Assembly (NCBI RefSeq): GCF_000429765.1 | Contig: NZ_AUCM01000006.1 | Span: forward strand, 1 to 64,000 | From: Gemmobacter nectariphilus DSM 15620 | GTDB taxonomy: Bacteria; Pseudomonadota; Alphaproteobacteria; Rhodobacterales; Rhodobacteraceae | Direction: 5' to 3' | DNA length: 64,000 nucleotides | In this document: one piece after another, positions 36,093 through 44,421 of the stretch | Position numbering within the stretch: position 1 is the stretch's first letter | How the letters are laid out: every line of letters begins with the position of its first letter | Position numbers and translations under genes: made by a program | Notes under the pieces: generated by a model | The model's input: the letters and a program-made list of their open reading frames with translations, nothing else | Database searches by the model: none | What the model was told of the DNA's origin: nothing

Positions 36093-36584
36093 ATGACCCT
36101 CGAAGCCACCGGCGCCGATATCGACATCGGCAAGTTCTGGAAAACCCTGGGCGAGCGCCCGATCGGCGCCACCGTTGTCACCGCGAGGGGCGCAGGCGGG
36201 CCGGTCGGCTTTCTGGGCCTGTCGGCCGCGCATGTCACGGCGAACCCGCCGACCATGCTGGTCTCGATCGACCGCAAGACCTCGGCGCTGACCTCTGTGC
36301 TGGAAAGCGGGCATTTCGCGGTGAACTTCCTGCCCGAAGGTCAGGCCGCGCTGGCCAACATGTTCGGCGGCAAGGGCGAGAAGGTCTTTGCCGAGGGCGA
36401 CTGGGACACGCTGGCAACCGGCGCGCCGGTGTTCAATGCCGCGCTGGGGGTCTTTGACTGTGCCGTCGACAAGGTGGTCGAACATGGCGACATCTCGATC
36501 ATCATCGGCACCGTCAAAGGCGTGCGCGCCAAGGGTGACGGCGCGCCGCTGATCTTCTTCCGCGGCAAGTTCCTGTCGGACTAG
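36093..36584 (+). CDS. Flavin reductase-like FMN-binding protein (first copy in cluster)
   Basis: A 163-residue flavin-reductase-fold protein, likely supplying reduced flavin to a flavin monooxygenase in the same cluster. Features: VVTARGAGGPVGFLGLSAAHVTANPPTMLVSIDRKTSA, HFAVNFLPEGQ, and the ending GAPLIFFRGKFL. The start is ATG 36093 behind GGAGC; ATG 36078 is an alternative. It resembles the RutF family in fold but is divergent from the true RutF-like gene at 43597. A 15-base perfect stem terminator follows, ending the ABC/reductase operon. Confidence 0.85.
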   Translation: MTLEATGADIDIGKFWKTLGERPIGATVVTARGAGGPVGFLGLSAAHVTANPPTMLVSIDRKTSALTSVLESGHFAVNFLPEGQAALANMFGGKGEKVFAEGDWDTLATGAPVFNAALGVFDCAVDKVVEHGDISIIIGTVKGVRAKGDGAPLIFFRGKFLSD

Positions 36585-36600
36585 GCCGCTCAGCCAGACG

Positions 36601-36640
36601 GCAAAGGCCCGCCGCCCATCGCGGCGGGCCTTTGCATGGC
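36601..36640. terminator. Strong intrinsic terminator
   Basis: GCAAAGGCCCGCCGC (36601-36615) and GCGGCGGGCCTTTGC (36621-36635) form a perfect 15-bp stem with a five-base loop (CCATC). It lies 17 bases after the flavin reductase and faces the amidase, so it serves two convergent units. Confidence 0.82.
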
Positions 36641-36643
36641 CGG

Positions 36644-37912
36644 CTACAGCGCGGTCATCAGCCGCCGGGCAAGGTCCGGCAACTGCCGGTCAAACGCGCG
36701 CCGCACGATCAGCGACAGGCCCAGCGGCAGATCGTGGCCCGGCACCGGCACGTTCATCACCGGCAGCTGCAGCGCCGTCCACAGCGCGTTGAACAACGGA
36801 TTGCCCGGCCCCCGCCCCAGCGGGGCAAAGCCGGGGGCCGAAGGTGCGATCAGCGCATCCACCTGCGCCAGCTGCGCTTCGACCCCCAGACGCAGCTGGG
36901 CAAGGCGGTCATAGGCCTCGAAATGCTGGCGCTGGGTAAAGCCGGTGCGATGCTCGATCCGGTCATGGAACTCGCGGTGCAGCAAGGTGCCTTGCGTGCG
37001 CGACAGATTGAGAAAGGCCGAAGCCCCCTCGCAATGCTGGATGCAGCGGTGCAGATGGTCCAGATCGGCTGCGCCCTCGGGCAGATCGACCGGCACCAGA
37101 TCGGCCACGGGCGCCAGCCGTGCCGCCAGATCCGCGAACAGGGCGCGGGCCTCTGGCTCCAGGTGATCGGCATAGGGGGTCAGCGTCACCCCCAGCCGCA
37201 GGCGGGCCGCAGTAACGGGCGGCGCGGGCGGCAGGGCAAAGACATCGGCCAGCAGATCCAGATCCTCGGGGTCGCGCACGAACAGCCCGATGGTGTCAAA
37301 GCTGACAGCATAGCGGCGCACCCCTTCGGTCGAGATCAGGCCCCAGCTGGGTTTCAGCGCCGCAACCCCGCAGAACGAGGCCGGCCGGATCGTCGATCCG
37401 CCCGTCTGGGTGCCGATGCCGATGGGACACTGGAAATCCGCCACCGCCGCCGCGCTGCCCGACGATGACCCGCCCGGCGTGCGGGCCGGATCATGCGGGT
37501 TGCCCGTCGCCGCATCGCGCCCGCAGGCGGCGAATTCGGTGGTATCGGTCTTGCCCAGCACGATGGCACCCGCCGCGCGCAGGATCTGCACCACGGGCGC
37601 ATCCAGCCCTGGCCGGTTGGTGCCGCACAGGGGCGAGTTGTTGGTGGTCGGCAGATCGGCCGTGTCGATCACATCCTTGATCGCCACCGGAATCCCGGCC
37701 AGCGGGCGCGGATCGTCCGGGGCGATGGCGGCCGCCTCGGCCTCGGCCCGCGGGTTCAGCGTGATCCAGGCGCGCACCGCAGTGTCACGCACAGCGATGC
37801 GGGCCAGACAGGCGCGCGTCAGCTCAAGCGCCGTCAGGCGCCCCTCGCGCATCGCCCGGCGCGCGGCAGAGGCGGACAGATCGGCGGGGCTTGCGGGCGG
37901 GGAAACGGTCAT
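36644..37912 (-). CDS. Amidase-signature enzyme (first copy)
   Basis: A 422-residue amidase-signature hydrolase that releases ammonia from an amide or ureido group. The catalytic triad is visible: Lys79 in VAIKDVID, the cis-Ser in [13 protein letters not shown] (near 149), and nucleophile Ser173 in [11 protein letters not shown]. It is related to the second amidase at 42269 ([20 protein letters not shown]). GatA, allophanate and other amidases share the motifs, so the substrate is open. The leftward rutA gene lies 68 bases upstream of it. Confidence 0.9.
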   Translation of the reverse strand: MTVSPPASPADLSASAARRAMREGRLTALELTRACLARIAVRDTAVRAWITLNPRAEAEAAAIAPDDPRPLAGIPVAIKDVIDTADLPTTNNSPLCGTNRPGLDAPVVQILRAAGAIVLGKTDTTEFAACGRDAATGNPHDPARTPGGSSSGSAAAVADFQCPIGIGTQTGGSTIRPASFCGVAALKPSWGLISTEGVRRYAVSFDTIGLFVRDPEDLDLLADVFALPPAPPVTAARLRLGVTLTPYADHLEPEARALFADLAARLAPVADLVPVDLPEGAADLDHLHRCIQHCEGASAFLNLSRTQGTLLHREFHDRIEHRTGFTQRQHFEAYDRLAQLRLGVEAQLAQVDALIAPSAPGFAPLGRGPGNPLFNALWTALQLPVMNVPVPGHDLPLGLSLIVRRAFDRQLPDLARRLMTAL

Positions 37913-37933
37913 GGCTGGGCCCTTTCATGCAAA

Positions 37934-37962
37934 CGGGCGCGGGATGCCCCCCGCGCCCGCCG
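37934..37962 (-). terminator. Hairpin between rutA and the first amidase
   Basis: CGGGCGCGGG (37934-37943) and CCCGCGCCCG (37950-37959) form a perfect 10-bp stem; on the minus strand it is followed by TTTGCATG. It could partially separate rutA from the amidase. A long T-run is missing. Confidence 0.5.
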
Positions 37963-37980
37963 GTTCAGTCCGACGACAGC

Positions 37981-39066
37981 TTATTCGGCCGCCAGCTGGT
38001 TCACCTTGTCACGGCAGGCCATCAGCGGCTGGATCCGGGTGCCAAAGGCATCAAGCCCGCCCAGGAAGTCATCAAAGGTCAGCATCAGCCCCTTGGTGCC
38101 CGGCACGGCGGCTGCCTCGTCCAGCAGTTTGGCCACGGTCGCATAAGAGCCGACAAAGGTGCCCATGTTGAAGTTGATCGCGCCATCGGGCAGGTTGATG
38201 TGCTTGGCGGTCGAATTGTCGGCCGCGTTGGTATCGGCCGCGCCCTGCACGCCCATATAGGCCAGCGCGCCCATGTCGGCGCCTTCCTGATAGGACTTCC
38301 AGCGCGCCATCGCGGCTTCGTCGGTTTCATCGGCGATGACCATCATCAGCACATAGGCGCCCACGTCGCGGCCGGTCTTGGCGGCCGCTTCCAGCAGCGC
38401 CGCGGCGGTCGGGGCGTGGCCTTGCGGGTTGTTCAGCCCCTTGCCGTTCACAAAGGAATAGTTGGTGAACTGCGACGAGAATTCCATCCCGCGGCCCGAC
38501 TGGCCGGCCGCCACGATCTCGATCGGTTCCTTGGGCAGGGGCGAGAGCTTGCAGTCCTCCATCTGGAAATACTTGCCCTTGAAGTCCGAGCTGCCCTTTT
38601 CCCACAGATCCTGCATGACCTGGACGTATTCGGTCGCATAGTCATAGCGGTAGCCGAAATAGTCGTTGCCCGGCCACATGCCCATCTGGGTGTATTCGTT
38701 GGGCGCCCAGCCGGTCACGATGTTCACGCCGATGCGGCCCGGGGCGATATTGTCGATGGTGGAAATCATCCGCGCGACAATCGCCGGGGGCAACGTCAGG
38801 ATGGCGGACGAGGCGAACAGCTTGATCCGCTTGGTGGTCGCCGCCAGCGCCGACATCAGGGTAAAGCTTTCCAGCCCGTGATCCCAGAATTCGGTATCGC
38901 CGCCAAAGCCGCGCAGCTTGATCATCGACAGCGCAAAGTCAAAGCCGTAGCTCTCGGCCTTTTCGACGATCTGCCGGTTCATCTCGAAGCTGGGCATGTA
39001 TTGCGGGGCGGTCTTCGAGATCAGCCAGCCATTGTTGTTGATCGGGATGAAGATGCCGATGTCCAT
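37981..39066 (-). CDS. rutA: RutA-like pyrimidine monooxygenase
   Basis: FMN-dependent monooxygenase of the luciferase-like family. The 361-residue protein matches RutA along its length: [75 protein letters not shown]-like [14 protein letters not shown], and [22 protein letters not shown]. RutA opens the uracil ring at N3-C4 using oxygen and reduced flavin. Here the true substrate may differ, as the downstream rut genes are replaced. The start is ATG 39066. The gene is divergent from a cysteine hydrolase across 446 bases. Confidence 0.92.
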   Translation of the reverse strand: MDIGIFIPINNNGWLISKTAPQYMPSFEMNRQIVEKAESYGFDFALSMIKLRGFGGDTEFWDHGLESFTLMSALAATTKRIKLFASSAILTLPPAIVARMISTIDNIAPGRIGVNIVTGWAPNEYTQMGMWPGNDYFGYRYDYATEYVQVMQDLWEKGSSDFKGKYFQMEDCKLSPLPKEPIEIVAAGQSGRGMEFSSQFTNYSFVNGKGLNNPQGHAPTAAALLEAAAKTGRDVGAYVLMMVIADETDEAAMARWKSYQEGADMGALAYMGVQGAADTNAADNSTAKHINLPDGAINFNMGTFVGSYATVAKLLDEAAAVPGTKGLMLTFDDFLGGLDAFGTRIQPLMACRDKVNQLAAE

Positions 39067-39512
39067 GAACGTCTCTCCTGTCGGTGTTTCTTTCCACCAT
39101 CCTCGCCCTGTGACGGGGGCGAATTCAAAGGAGTTATTCGCAGGGCAATGGCACAAAAAATCTCACGTCCTCAATATGTTGCGCATGTAAAAACGCCGCA
39201 GGAACAGGCAGATTGCCCGTTTCGGTGGCAGATGAAAAACCTGGGTCGGCTCAGCAGGGTGCCAGGCGACACCGCCGTTCCGTTCCAGCGCCGAGAGAAT
39301 GTGCCGCGAACCCCAATTGTCAGCCGCAAGGAACCCAAGCCCTGCCTCGGCAAGGCCCATGCAATGGCGCAATTGCAGGCCGGGCGCCGCAGGATTGGGC
39401 AGGCCCCCGGCGCTGATGAATTCTCATCCTGCAGGCAAGAATTCCGCAGTCGCCACAAGGTGGCCCCTACGCCTAGGTTTTCGGCAAAAGGAACCATCAA
39501 GGACTGTGCCCC
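39067..39512. other. Long divergent spacer between rutA and the cysteine hydrolase
   Basis: No gene is evident. Small frames (for example the minus-strand one at about 39163-39372) encode no recognisable family, and no good ribosome site goes with them. The A/T-rich stretch at 39150-39190 (AAAAAATCTCAC, TAAAAACG) is the best place for promoters. I looked for a guanidine (ykkC) or other riboswitch pattern and found none that I can defend. Confidence 0.45.
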
Positions 39513-40196
39513 ATGCCGCGCGTCTGGGAAACCTACATGACCGAGGAAGACCGCAGGGTCTTTGCCAATGGAAAGCTTCGCGCGCCCAAGAGGCCGGGCC
39601 GGGTCAACGCGCTGCTGGTCATCGACATGCAGGTCACCGCCTGCGGCGAGGACCGGCCGATCAGCGAACAGCTGGACCGCTTTCCCGGCGCCTGCGGCCC
39701 CCATGCCTGGGCTGCGATTCCGGTGCAACAGCGCCTGCTGGCCGCCGCCCGCGCCGCCGCAATGCCGGTGATCTATTCCAAGCACGTCTTCCACACCTAT
39801 ACCGGCCGCAAGGCGGCAGAGTCGGGCGTCTTTGCGGCAACTGACCCACGCAGCGAGATCGAGCCCGCCGTCGCCATGCAACCCGGCGACATCCTGATCG
39901 AAAAGCAGACGCCGTCCTGCTTTGCCTATACCAACCTTGTGCCGATCCTGGCCGAGCTGGGCGTCGACGGGCTGATTGTCGTGGGCAATTCCACCTCGGG
40001 CTGTGTGCGGGCCACCTGCGTCGATGGCGAAGCGGCCGGCTTTCGCATGAGTGTGGTCGAGGAAGGCGTCTTTGACCGCATCCAGATGAGCCATGCCGCC
40101 TCGTTGTTCGATCTGACCTTCAAGATCTGCGACGTGATCGACGAGGCGCGCGCGCTGGAGATCATCGCAACCTCATCCCTTCGGAAAACGGCCTGA
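39513..40196 (+). CDS. Isochorismatase-fold cysteine hydrolase, N-carbamoylsarcosine-amidase-like
   Basis: A 227-residue cysteine hydrolase with triad Asp38 (LLVIDMQ), Lys131 (IEKQTPSCF) and Cys164 (VVGNSTSGCVRATCVD). The TSGCVR motif and the following FRMSVVEEGVFDR resemble N-carbamoylsarcosine amidase more than RutB or biuret hydrolase as I remember those families. It should split a carbamoyl or amide bond. ATG 39513 is used; ATG 39537 (MTEEDRRVF) is possible. The gene after it starts five bases past its stop, so they form one transcript. Confidence 0.82.
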   Translation: MPRVWETYMTEEDRRVFANGKLRAPKRPGRVNALLVIDMQVTACGEDRPISEQLDRFPGACGPHAWAAIPVQQRLLAAARAAAMPVIYSKHVFHTYTGRKAAESGVFAATDPRSEIEPAVAMQPGDILIEKQTPSCFAYTNLVPILAELGVDGLIVVGNSTSGCVRATCVDGEAAGFRMSVVEEGVFDRIQMSHAASLFDLTFKICDVIDEARALEIIATSSLRKTA

Positions 40197-40200
40197 CCCC

Positions 40201-41073
40201 ATGACGAATTTCATTGCCGCCGCCGTCCAGCTTGGCCCTGCCTCGGACACGATGGACGAAACGCTTGCGCGTATCCTTGCGTTGCTGGATCAGGCTGCCG
40301 CCCGGGGCGCCAAACTGGCAGTGCTGCCCGAACTGGCGCTGACGCCCTATTTCGCCTCAAGCGTGCACGACGATCCGGCCGCCCTTGACCCGCATCTGGA
40401 CGAGGCTGCGAATGCCGCCGCCCTGGCCGCGATCGCCGCCAAGGGCGCCGAACATGGCATGGCGGTGGTGGCCAGCTGGGCCGAACGGCAGCCGGGGGGC
40501 ATCTACAACACCATGTCGTTCTTCGACATCTCGGGCACCGAGGTCGGCAAGTTCCGCAAGGTGCATATCCCCGGCTTTGTCGAACCCGACCCCGCCAAGG
40601 AAACCACGATCCTTGAAAAGCGCTACTTCCTGCCCGGCGATCTGGGCTTTGCGGTCCATGATCTGGGCCCGGTCCGCGCCGGCGGGCTGATCTGCTATGA
40701 CCGCCGCTTTCCCGAAAGCTACCGCAGCCTGATGCTGGGCGGGGCCGAGGTGTTCTGCATCGGCTTCAACACCCCGGTGCTGAACGATGGCACGCTGGAA
40801 CGGGGCCGCGCGGCGGCGCGGATGTCCGTCTGCGGCGGGGCGTTCTTCAACTCGACGCATGTCATCGCGGCCGGCAAGGCCGGAGTCGAGGGCGGCACCC
40901 GCTATATCGGCGACAGCCTGATCGCCGGACCCGAAGGCGACGTGCTGGCCCATGCGCTTACCGATGGGGATGAAGTGGTCACCGCCGAAATCGACCTGGA
41001 CCGCCAGGCCGCGATGCGCGCCGAATGGGATTTTCGCGCGAACCTGCGCCCCGAGGTCTATGCCAGCCTCTGA
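40201..41073 (+). CDS. Nitrilase-superfamily N-carbamoyl-D-amino-acid-hydrolase-like enzyme
   Basis: A 290-residue carbon-nitrogen hydrolase. The triad is Glu44 (VLPELALT), Lys120 (KFRKVHIPG) and Cys165 (LICYDRRFPES). The string LEKRYFLPGDLGFAVHD is close to the corresponding stretch of N-carbamoyl-D-amino acid hydrolases, which remove CO2 and NH3 from N-carbamoyl amino acids after hydantoin or pyrimidine ring opening. The exact substrate remains to be shown. It is co-transcribed with the cysteine hydrolase. Confidence 0.88.
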   Translation: MTNFIAAAVQLGPASDTMDETLARILALLDQAAARGAKLAVLPELALTPYFASSVHDDPAALDPHLDEAANAAALAAIAAKGAEHGMAVVASWAERQPGGIYNTMSFFDISGTEVGKFRKVHIPGFVEPDPAKETTILEKRYFLPGDLGFAVHDLGPVRAGGLICYDRRFPESYRSLMLGGAEVFCIGFNTPVLNDGTLERGRAAARMSVCGGAFFNSTHVIAAGKAGVEGGTRYIGDSLIAGPEGDVLAHALTDGDEVVTAEIDLDRQAAMRAEWDFRANLRPEVYASL

Positions 41074-41158
41074 CCGGGCGCCGTCTGGTTAATCGCCCCC
41101 ACCCGCGTTTGCCCAAAAGCTGGGCAGCTGCCCCCGCCGCCCCGTGCGCGGGGGCGCA

Positions 41159-41171
41159 TATCATATGGATA
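41159..41171. promoter_or_regulatory. Possible LysR-type box upstream of the LysR gene
   Basis: TATCATATGGATA has dyad arms TATC/GATA around ATATG, in an unusually A/T-rich stretch (41156-41183) 79 bases before the LysR start. It has the size and shape of a LysR-type half-site. This is a visual match only. Confidence 0.35.
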
Positions 41172-41249
41172 ATACATTTCTTTCGCGATCAGATGGATGT
41201 CGGGAGGACTCTGGAATCACCCCCTGTCGGGGCGCACGAGGAATCTGCC

Positions 41250-42173
41250 ATGCGCAAACGAGTTCCCCTGAATGCGATCCGCGCTTTTGAAGCGGTCGCG
41301 CGCAACAGTTCGGTCGCCAAGGCGGCCAACGAATTGTGCGTGACCCCCACCGCCGTCAGCCACCAGATCCGGCTGCTGGAGGATTTCCTGCAAACGGAAC
41401 TGTTCGTGCGGCGCAACAGCCGCATGTATCTGACCCCCGAGGCATCGGCCAATCTGGTCAGCATCACCCGGGCGCTGGATCTGATCGACGATGCCGTCCT
41501 TTCCATGAACCGCGCCCGCGCCGAGGACAGCCGCAGCATGGCGATTGCGGCCTCGGCCTCGGTCACCTCGTTGTGGCTGATGCCGCGGATCGGCAAGTTC
41601 CTGGAACGCGAGCCCGATCTGGAACTGAACCTGTCGACCTTCATTTCCCGCAAGGAGGCCGAAGGGCGCGAGGCCGACATTCGCATCTGCAACTGGCAAA
41701 GCCAGCTGGATTGCCAGGTGGAACCGCTGTTCGAGGAAGAGATCGTGCCGGTCTGCGCGCCTGCGCTGGCGGCCCGGTTCGGCAATGATCCGGTCGAGGT
41801 GCTGCGCCAGGCACCGCTGATCCATGTCGACCGCACCCTGATGGGATATGACGGCAATCTGTCCGACTGGACCAGCTATTTCGCCGAGGCCGGGATCTCG
41901 CGCAGCGACCTCGCGCATGGGCCGCGCTTCAACACCTCCAGCACCGGGGTGGATGCGGCAAGGGCCGGGGTCGGGGTGCTGCTGGGCCGCTCGCTGCTGA
42001 TCGAACAGGCGCTGGAAAAGGGCGAGCTGGTGGTTGTCGGCCAGCCGTTTTCGGTGCGCAGCCCCTATTACATGATGACCCCCTGGAAGCCCGAAAGCCG
42101 CGCGCGTCTGCAACGGTTCAAGGATTGGCTGCTGGAATCGGTCAGCCCCAACCAGATGCTGCACGCCATCTGA
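41250..42173 (+). CDS. LysR-family transcriptional regulator
   Basis: A 307-residue regulator with an N-terminal LysR helix-turn-helix (LNAIRAFEAVARNSSVAKAANELCVTPTAVSHQIRLLEDFL, GcvA-like) and a two-lobed ligand domain (SLWLMPRIGKFLEREPDLEL, PVCAPALAARFG). LysR proteins usually bind a pathway intermediate and activate neighbouring operons; here the amidase and rutF, or the hydrolases. The start is ATG 41250 behind GAGGAA. Confidence 0.9.
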   Translation: MRKRVPLNAIRAFEAVARNSSVAKAANELCVTPTAVSHQIRLLEDFLQTELFVRRNSRMYLTPEASANLVSITRALDLIDDAVLSMNRARAEDSRSMAIAASASVTSLWLMPRIGKFLEREPDLELNLSTFISRKEAEGREADIRICNWQSQLDCQVEPLFEEEIVPVCAPALAARFGNDPVEVLRQAPLIHVDRTLMGYDGNLSDWTSYFAEAGISRSDLAHGPRFNTSSTGVDAARAGVGVLLGRSLLIEQALEKGELVVVGQPFSVRSPYYMMTPWKPESRARLQRFKDWLLESVSPNQMLHAI

Positions 42174-42268
42174 GGTGTTGAGGATTTCTCGTGCCCCGGC
42201 ATGAGGAAACATCGGGCGCGTGCGCTGCGCATTCATGCTTTCTGTCGATCAAAGACAGGAGTGCCGCA

Positions 42269-43549
42269 ATGCCCACGCCCCCGATGACCGCCCGCAGCAT
42301 CGCCCTTGACCTGGCCGCTGGCCGCCGCACCGCGACCGAGGTTGCCGAAACCACGCTGGCCACCATCGCCGCCCGCGAACCCGAGGTTCAGGCCTTTGAA
42401 TTCCTTGATCCGGCATTGGTGCGCGCTCAGGCCAGCGCGATCGACGCCCGCCCGGCCAAGGGGCCGCTGGCCGGCGTGACGGTGGGCGTCAAGGACGTAA
42501 TCGCCACCCATGACATGCCGACCGGCCACAACACCGCGCGCTATCGCGGCGTGGCAACCGGCGTTGATGCGGCCTGCATCGACACGCTGCGGCAGGCCGG
42601 CGCGATCATCCTGGGCAAGACCGTCACCACCGAATTTGCCGCCACCCAGCGCGGCGACAAGACGCGCAACCCGCACGATCTGACGCGCACGCCCGGCGGG
42701 TCGTCCTCGGGATCGGCGGCGGCGGTTGCGGCCGGCATGTGCGCCATTGCCCTTGGCACCCAAACCGGCGGATCGACCATCCGCCCGGCCTCGTTCAACG
42801 GGATCTGGGGCTGGAAACCCACGTGGAACGTCATCTCGCGCGAAGGGCTCAAGGTCTATTCGCTGACCTGCGATACGCTGGGCCTCTATGCGGCCGACTG
42901 TGACGATCTGAAGCTGCTGGCCGATGTCTTCGATCTGGACCCGTCGCCTGAACCGGCCCAGCTGGCCGGGCTGCGCATCGGCCTGTGCCGCACGCCGACA
43001 TGGGACCGGACCGAACCGGCGATGCGCGATGCGCTGGCGACGGCGGCAGACCTGCTGGCACAGGCCGGGGCCCGCGTCACCGATCTGGACTTGCCGCCCG
43101 ACTTCGACGGCCTGCCCGAAGCGCATGAGCGCATCCTGACGCGCGAGGGCCGCGCTGCCTTTCTGAACGAGGCCCGCGCCACCCCCGACACCTTGCACGA
43201 CGAATTCCTCGCCAAGGTCGAGAACCGCACCGGCCTGACGCCCGAGGACATGCGTGCCGCCTATGCCCTGGCCGACCGCTGCCGCGCGCGGCTGGATGAC
43301 CTGCTGCAAGGGTTCGACGCGATCATCACCCCGTCGGCCTGCGGCGAGGCGCCGGTCGGGCAGGAGATGACGGGCGATGCCTCGATGAACTCGATCTGGA
43401 CGCTGCTGCATGTGCCCGTGGTTTCCGTGCCGGGCCTGACCGGGCCATCGGGGCTGCCGCTGGGGATCAGTGTCATCACCCGCCGCTATGCCGACCGCAC
43501 CGCCCTGGCCATCGCCGGGCTGGCCGGCCCGATCCTTGCCAAGGCCTGA
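42269..43549 (+). CDS. Amidase-signature enzyme (second copy)
   Basis: A 426-residue amidase with Lys75 (VGVKDVIA), cis-Ser at about 145 ([13 protein letters not shown]) and nucleophile Ser169 ([11 protein letters not shown]). It is a paralogue of the first amidase in this cluster but not a close copy. It is followed 47 bases later by rutF, so the two probably share a transcript under the LysR protein. Substrate by context: an amide or ureido compound produced after ring opening. Start ATG 42269 behind ACAGGAG; the longer frame is not used. Confidence 0.9.
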   Translation: MPTPPMTARSIALDLAAGRRTATEVAETTLATIAAREPEVQAFEFLDPALVRAQASAIDARPAKGPLAGVTVGVKDVIATHDMPTGHNTARYRGVATGVDAACIDTLRQAGAIILGKTVTTEFAATQRGDKTRNPHDLTRTPGGSSSGSAAAVAAGMCAIALGTQTGGSTIRPASFNGIWGWKPTWNVISREGLKVYSLTCDTLGLYAADCDDLKLLADVFDLDPSPEPAQLAGLRIGLCRTPTWDRTEPAMRDALATAADLLAQAGARVTDLDLPPDFDGLPEAHERILTREGRAAFLNEARATPDTLHDEFLAKVENRTGLTPEDMRAAYALADRCRARLDDLLQGFDAIITPSACGEAPVGQEMTGDASMNSIWTLLHVPVVSVPGLTGPSGLPLGISVITRRYADRTALAIAGLAGPILAKA

Positions 43550-43596
43550 TCCGGGGCCACATCCCATTGGAACGGGACAACAGGAAAGACCTTGCC

Positions 43597-44109
43597 ATGA
43601 CAGATACCCACACCGACGAAGTTCTTGCCCATGTCTCGCGCGAGGCGTTTCGCGACGGCATGTCCTGCCTGGCAGGCGCCGTGAACATAGTCACCACCGA
43701 TGGCCCGGCCGGACGGGCGGGGTTCACCGCCTCGGCCGTCTGTTCGGTCACCGATCAGCCGCCAACGCTGCTGGTGTGCATCAACCGTTCCAGTTCCGCC
43801 GCGCCTGCATTCCTGGGCAATGACCGGCTATGCGTGAACACCGTCGGGCCCGCTCATCAGGATCTGGCGATGCTGTTCGGCGGCAAGACTCCGATGGCAG
43901 ACCGCTTTGCCCCGGCCGAATGGCGGACCGGCGTCACCGGATCGCCCATGCTGGTCGGGGCCTCGGTGTCGTTCGACTGCCGCATCACGCTGCGTCAGAC
44001 CATCGGCACACATGACGTGATGTTCTGCGAGGTGGTGGACATCGCCACGCAGCCGGATGTACGCGGATCTGTCTGGTTCGGGCGGCGCTTTCACGAGCTG
44101 AGGGCCTGA
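43597..44109 (+). CDS. rutF: RutF-like flavin reductase
   Basis: A 170-residue NADH:FMN reductase that feeds reduced flavin to RutA. It is very close to RutF in the [38 protein letters not shown] and [18 protein letters not shown] segments, and its end [13 protein letters not shown] fits. The start ATG 43597 lies behind CAGGAAAGA. It stands at the end of the amidase/rutF unit and about 130 bases before tRNA-Thr. Its partner rutA lies about 5 kb to the left on the other strand, not adjacent as in the classical operon. Confidence 0.92.
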   Translation: MTDTHTDEVLAHVSREAFRDGMSCLAGAVNIVTTDGPAGRAGFTASAVCSVTDQPPTLLVCINRSSSAAPAFLGNDRLCVNTVGPAHQDLAMLFGGKTPMADRFAPAEWRTGVTGSPMLVGASVSFDCRITLRQTIGTHDVMFCEVVDIATQPDVRGSVWFGRRFHELRA

Positions 44110-44193
44110 TCGCAGGCCAAGGCGACACCGGCGTGCAACCGCCAGGGATCGCCTGACCCCGGCCCACCATCCTGCCGGACCCCATGAACGACG

Positions 44194-44228
44194 AAAGCCG
44201 CGCACCCCATCCGGGCTGCGCGGCTTTT
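44194..44228. terminator. Terminator between rutF and tRNA-Thr
   Basis: AAAGCCGCGCA (44194-44204) and TGCGCGGCTTT (44217-44227) form an 11-bp stem ending in T residues on the + strand. It can end rutF transcription, and read on the other strand it can end the tRNA transcript. Confidence 0.78.
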
Positions 44229-44238
44229 CGCTGGAAAG

Positions 44239-44314
44239 TGGTGCCGGTGAAGGGACTCGAACCCCCGACCCCATCATTACGAATGACGTGCTCTACCAGC
44301 TGAGCTACACCGGC
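44239..44314 (-). tRNA. tRNA-Thr (anticodon CGT)
   Basis: A 76-base cloverleaf reading GCCGGTG on the 5' acceptor side and CACCGGC on the 3' side, with encoded CCA. The D arm is GCTC...GAGC, the T loop is GTTCGAG, and the anticodon loop TTCGTAA gives anticodon CGT (codon ACG). It is transcribed leftward, so its 3' end faces the accessory cluster. Confidence 0.95.
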
Positions 44315-44421
44315 ATCTGACGCAGCACGGTCAGGAACCGGGCCACACCACGGACCATACGTTCCTGCCGGATCGCAAGGTCCGCGGTGCTCTTAGCACC
44401 GGGCCACGGGACTGTGTAGCC

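Noticed and set aside
39163-39372. Short frame in the rutA divergent spacer
   Set aside because: No family, weak ribosome site; treated as spacer.
39067-39512. Guanidine (ykkC) or other riboswitch before the hydrolase genes
   Set aside because: I could not find the conserved loops; only A/T-rich promoter-like sequence is visible.
39513-40196. Calling the cysteine hydrolase RutB
   Set aside because: The Asp-Lys-Cys triad fits, but the motif context (TSGCVR, FRMSVVEEGVFDR) is nearer to N-carbamoylsarcosine amidase.
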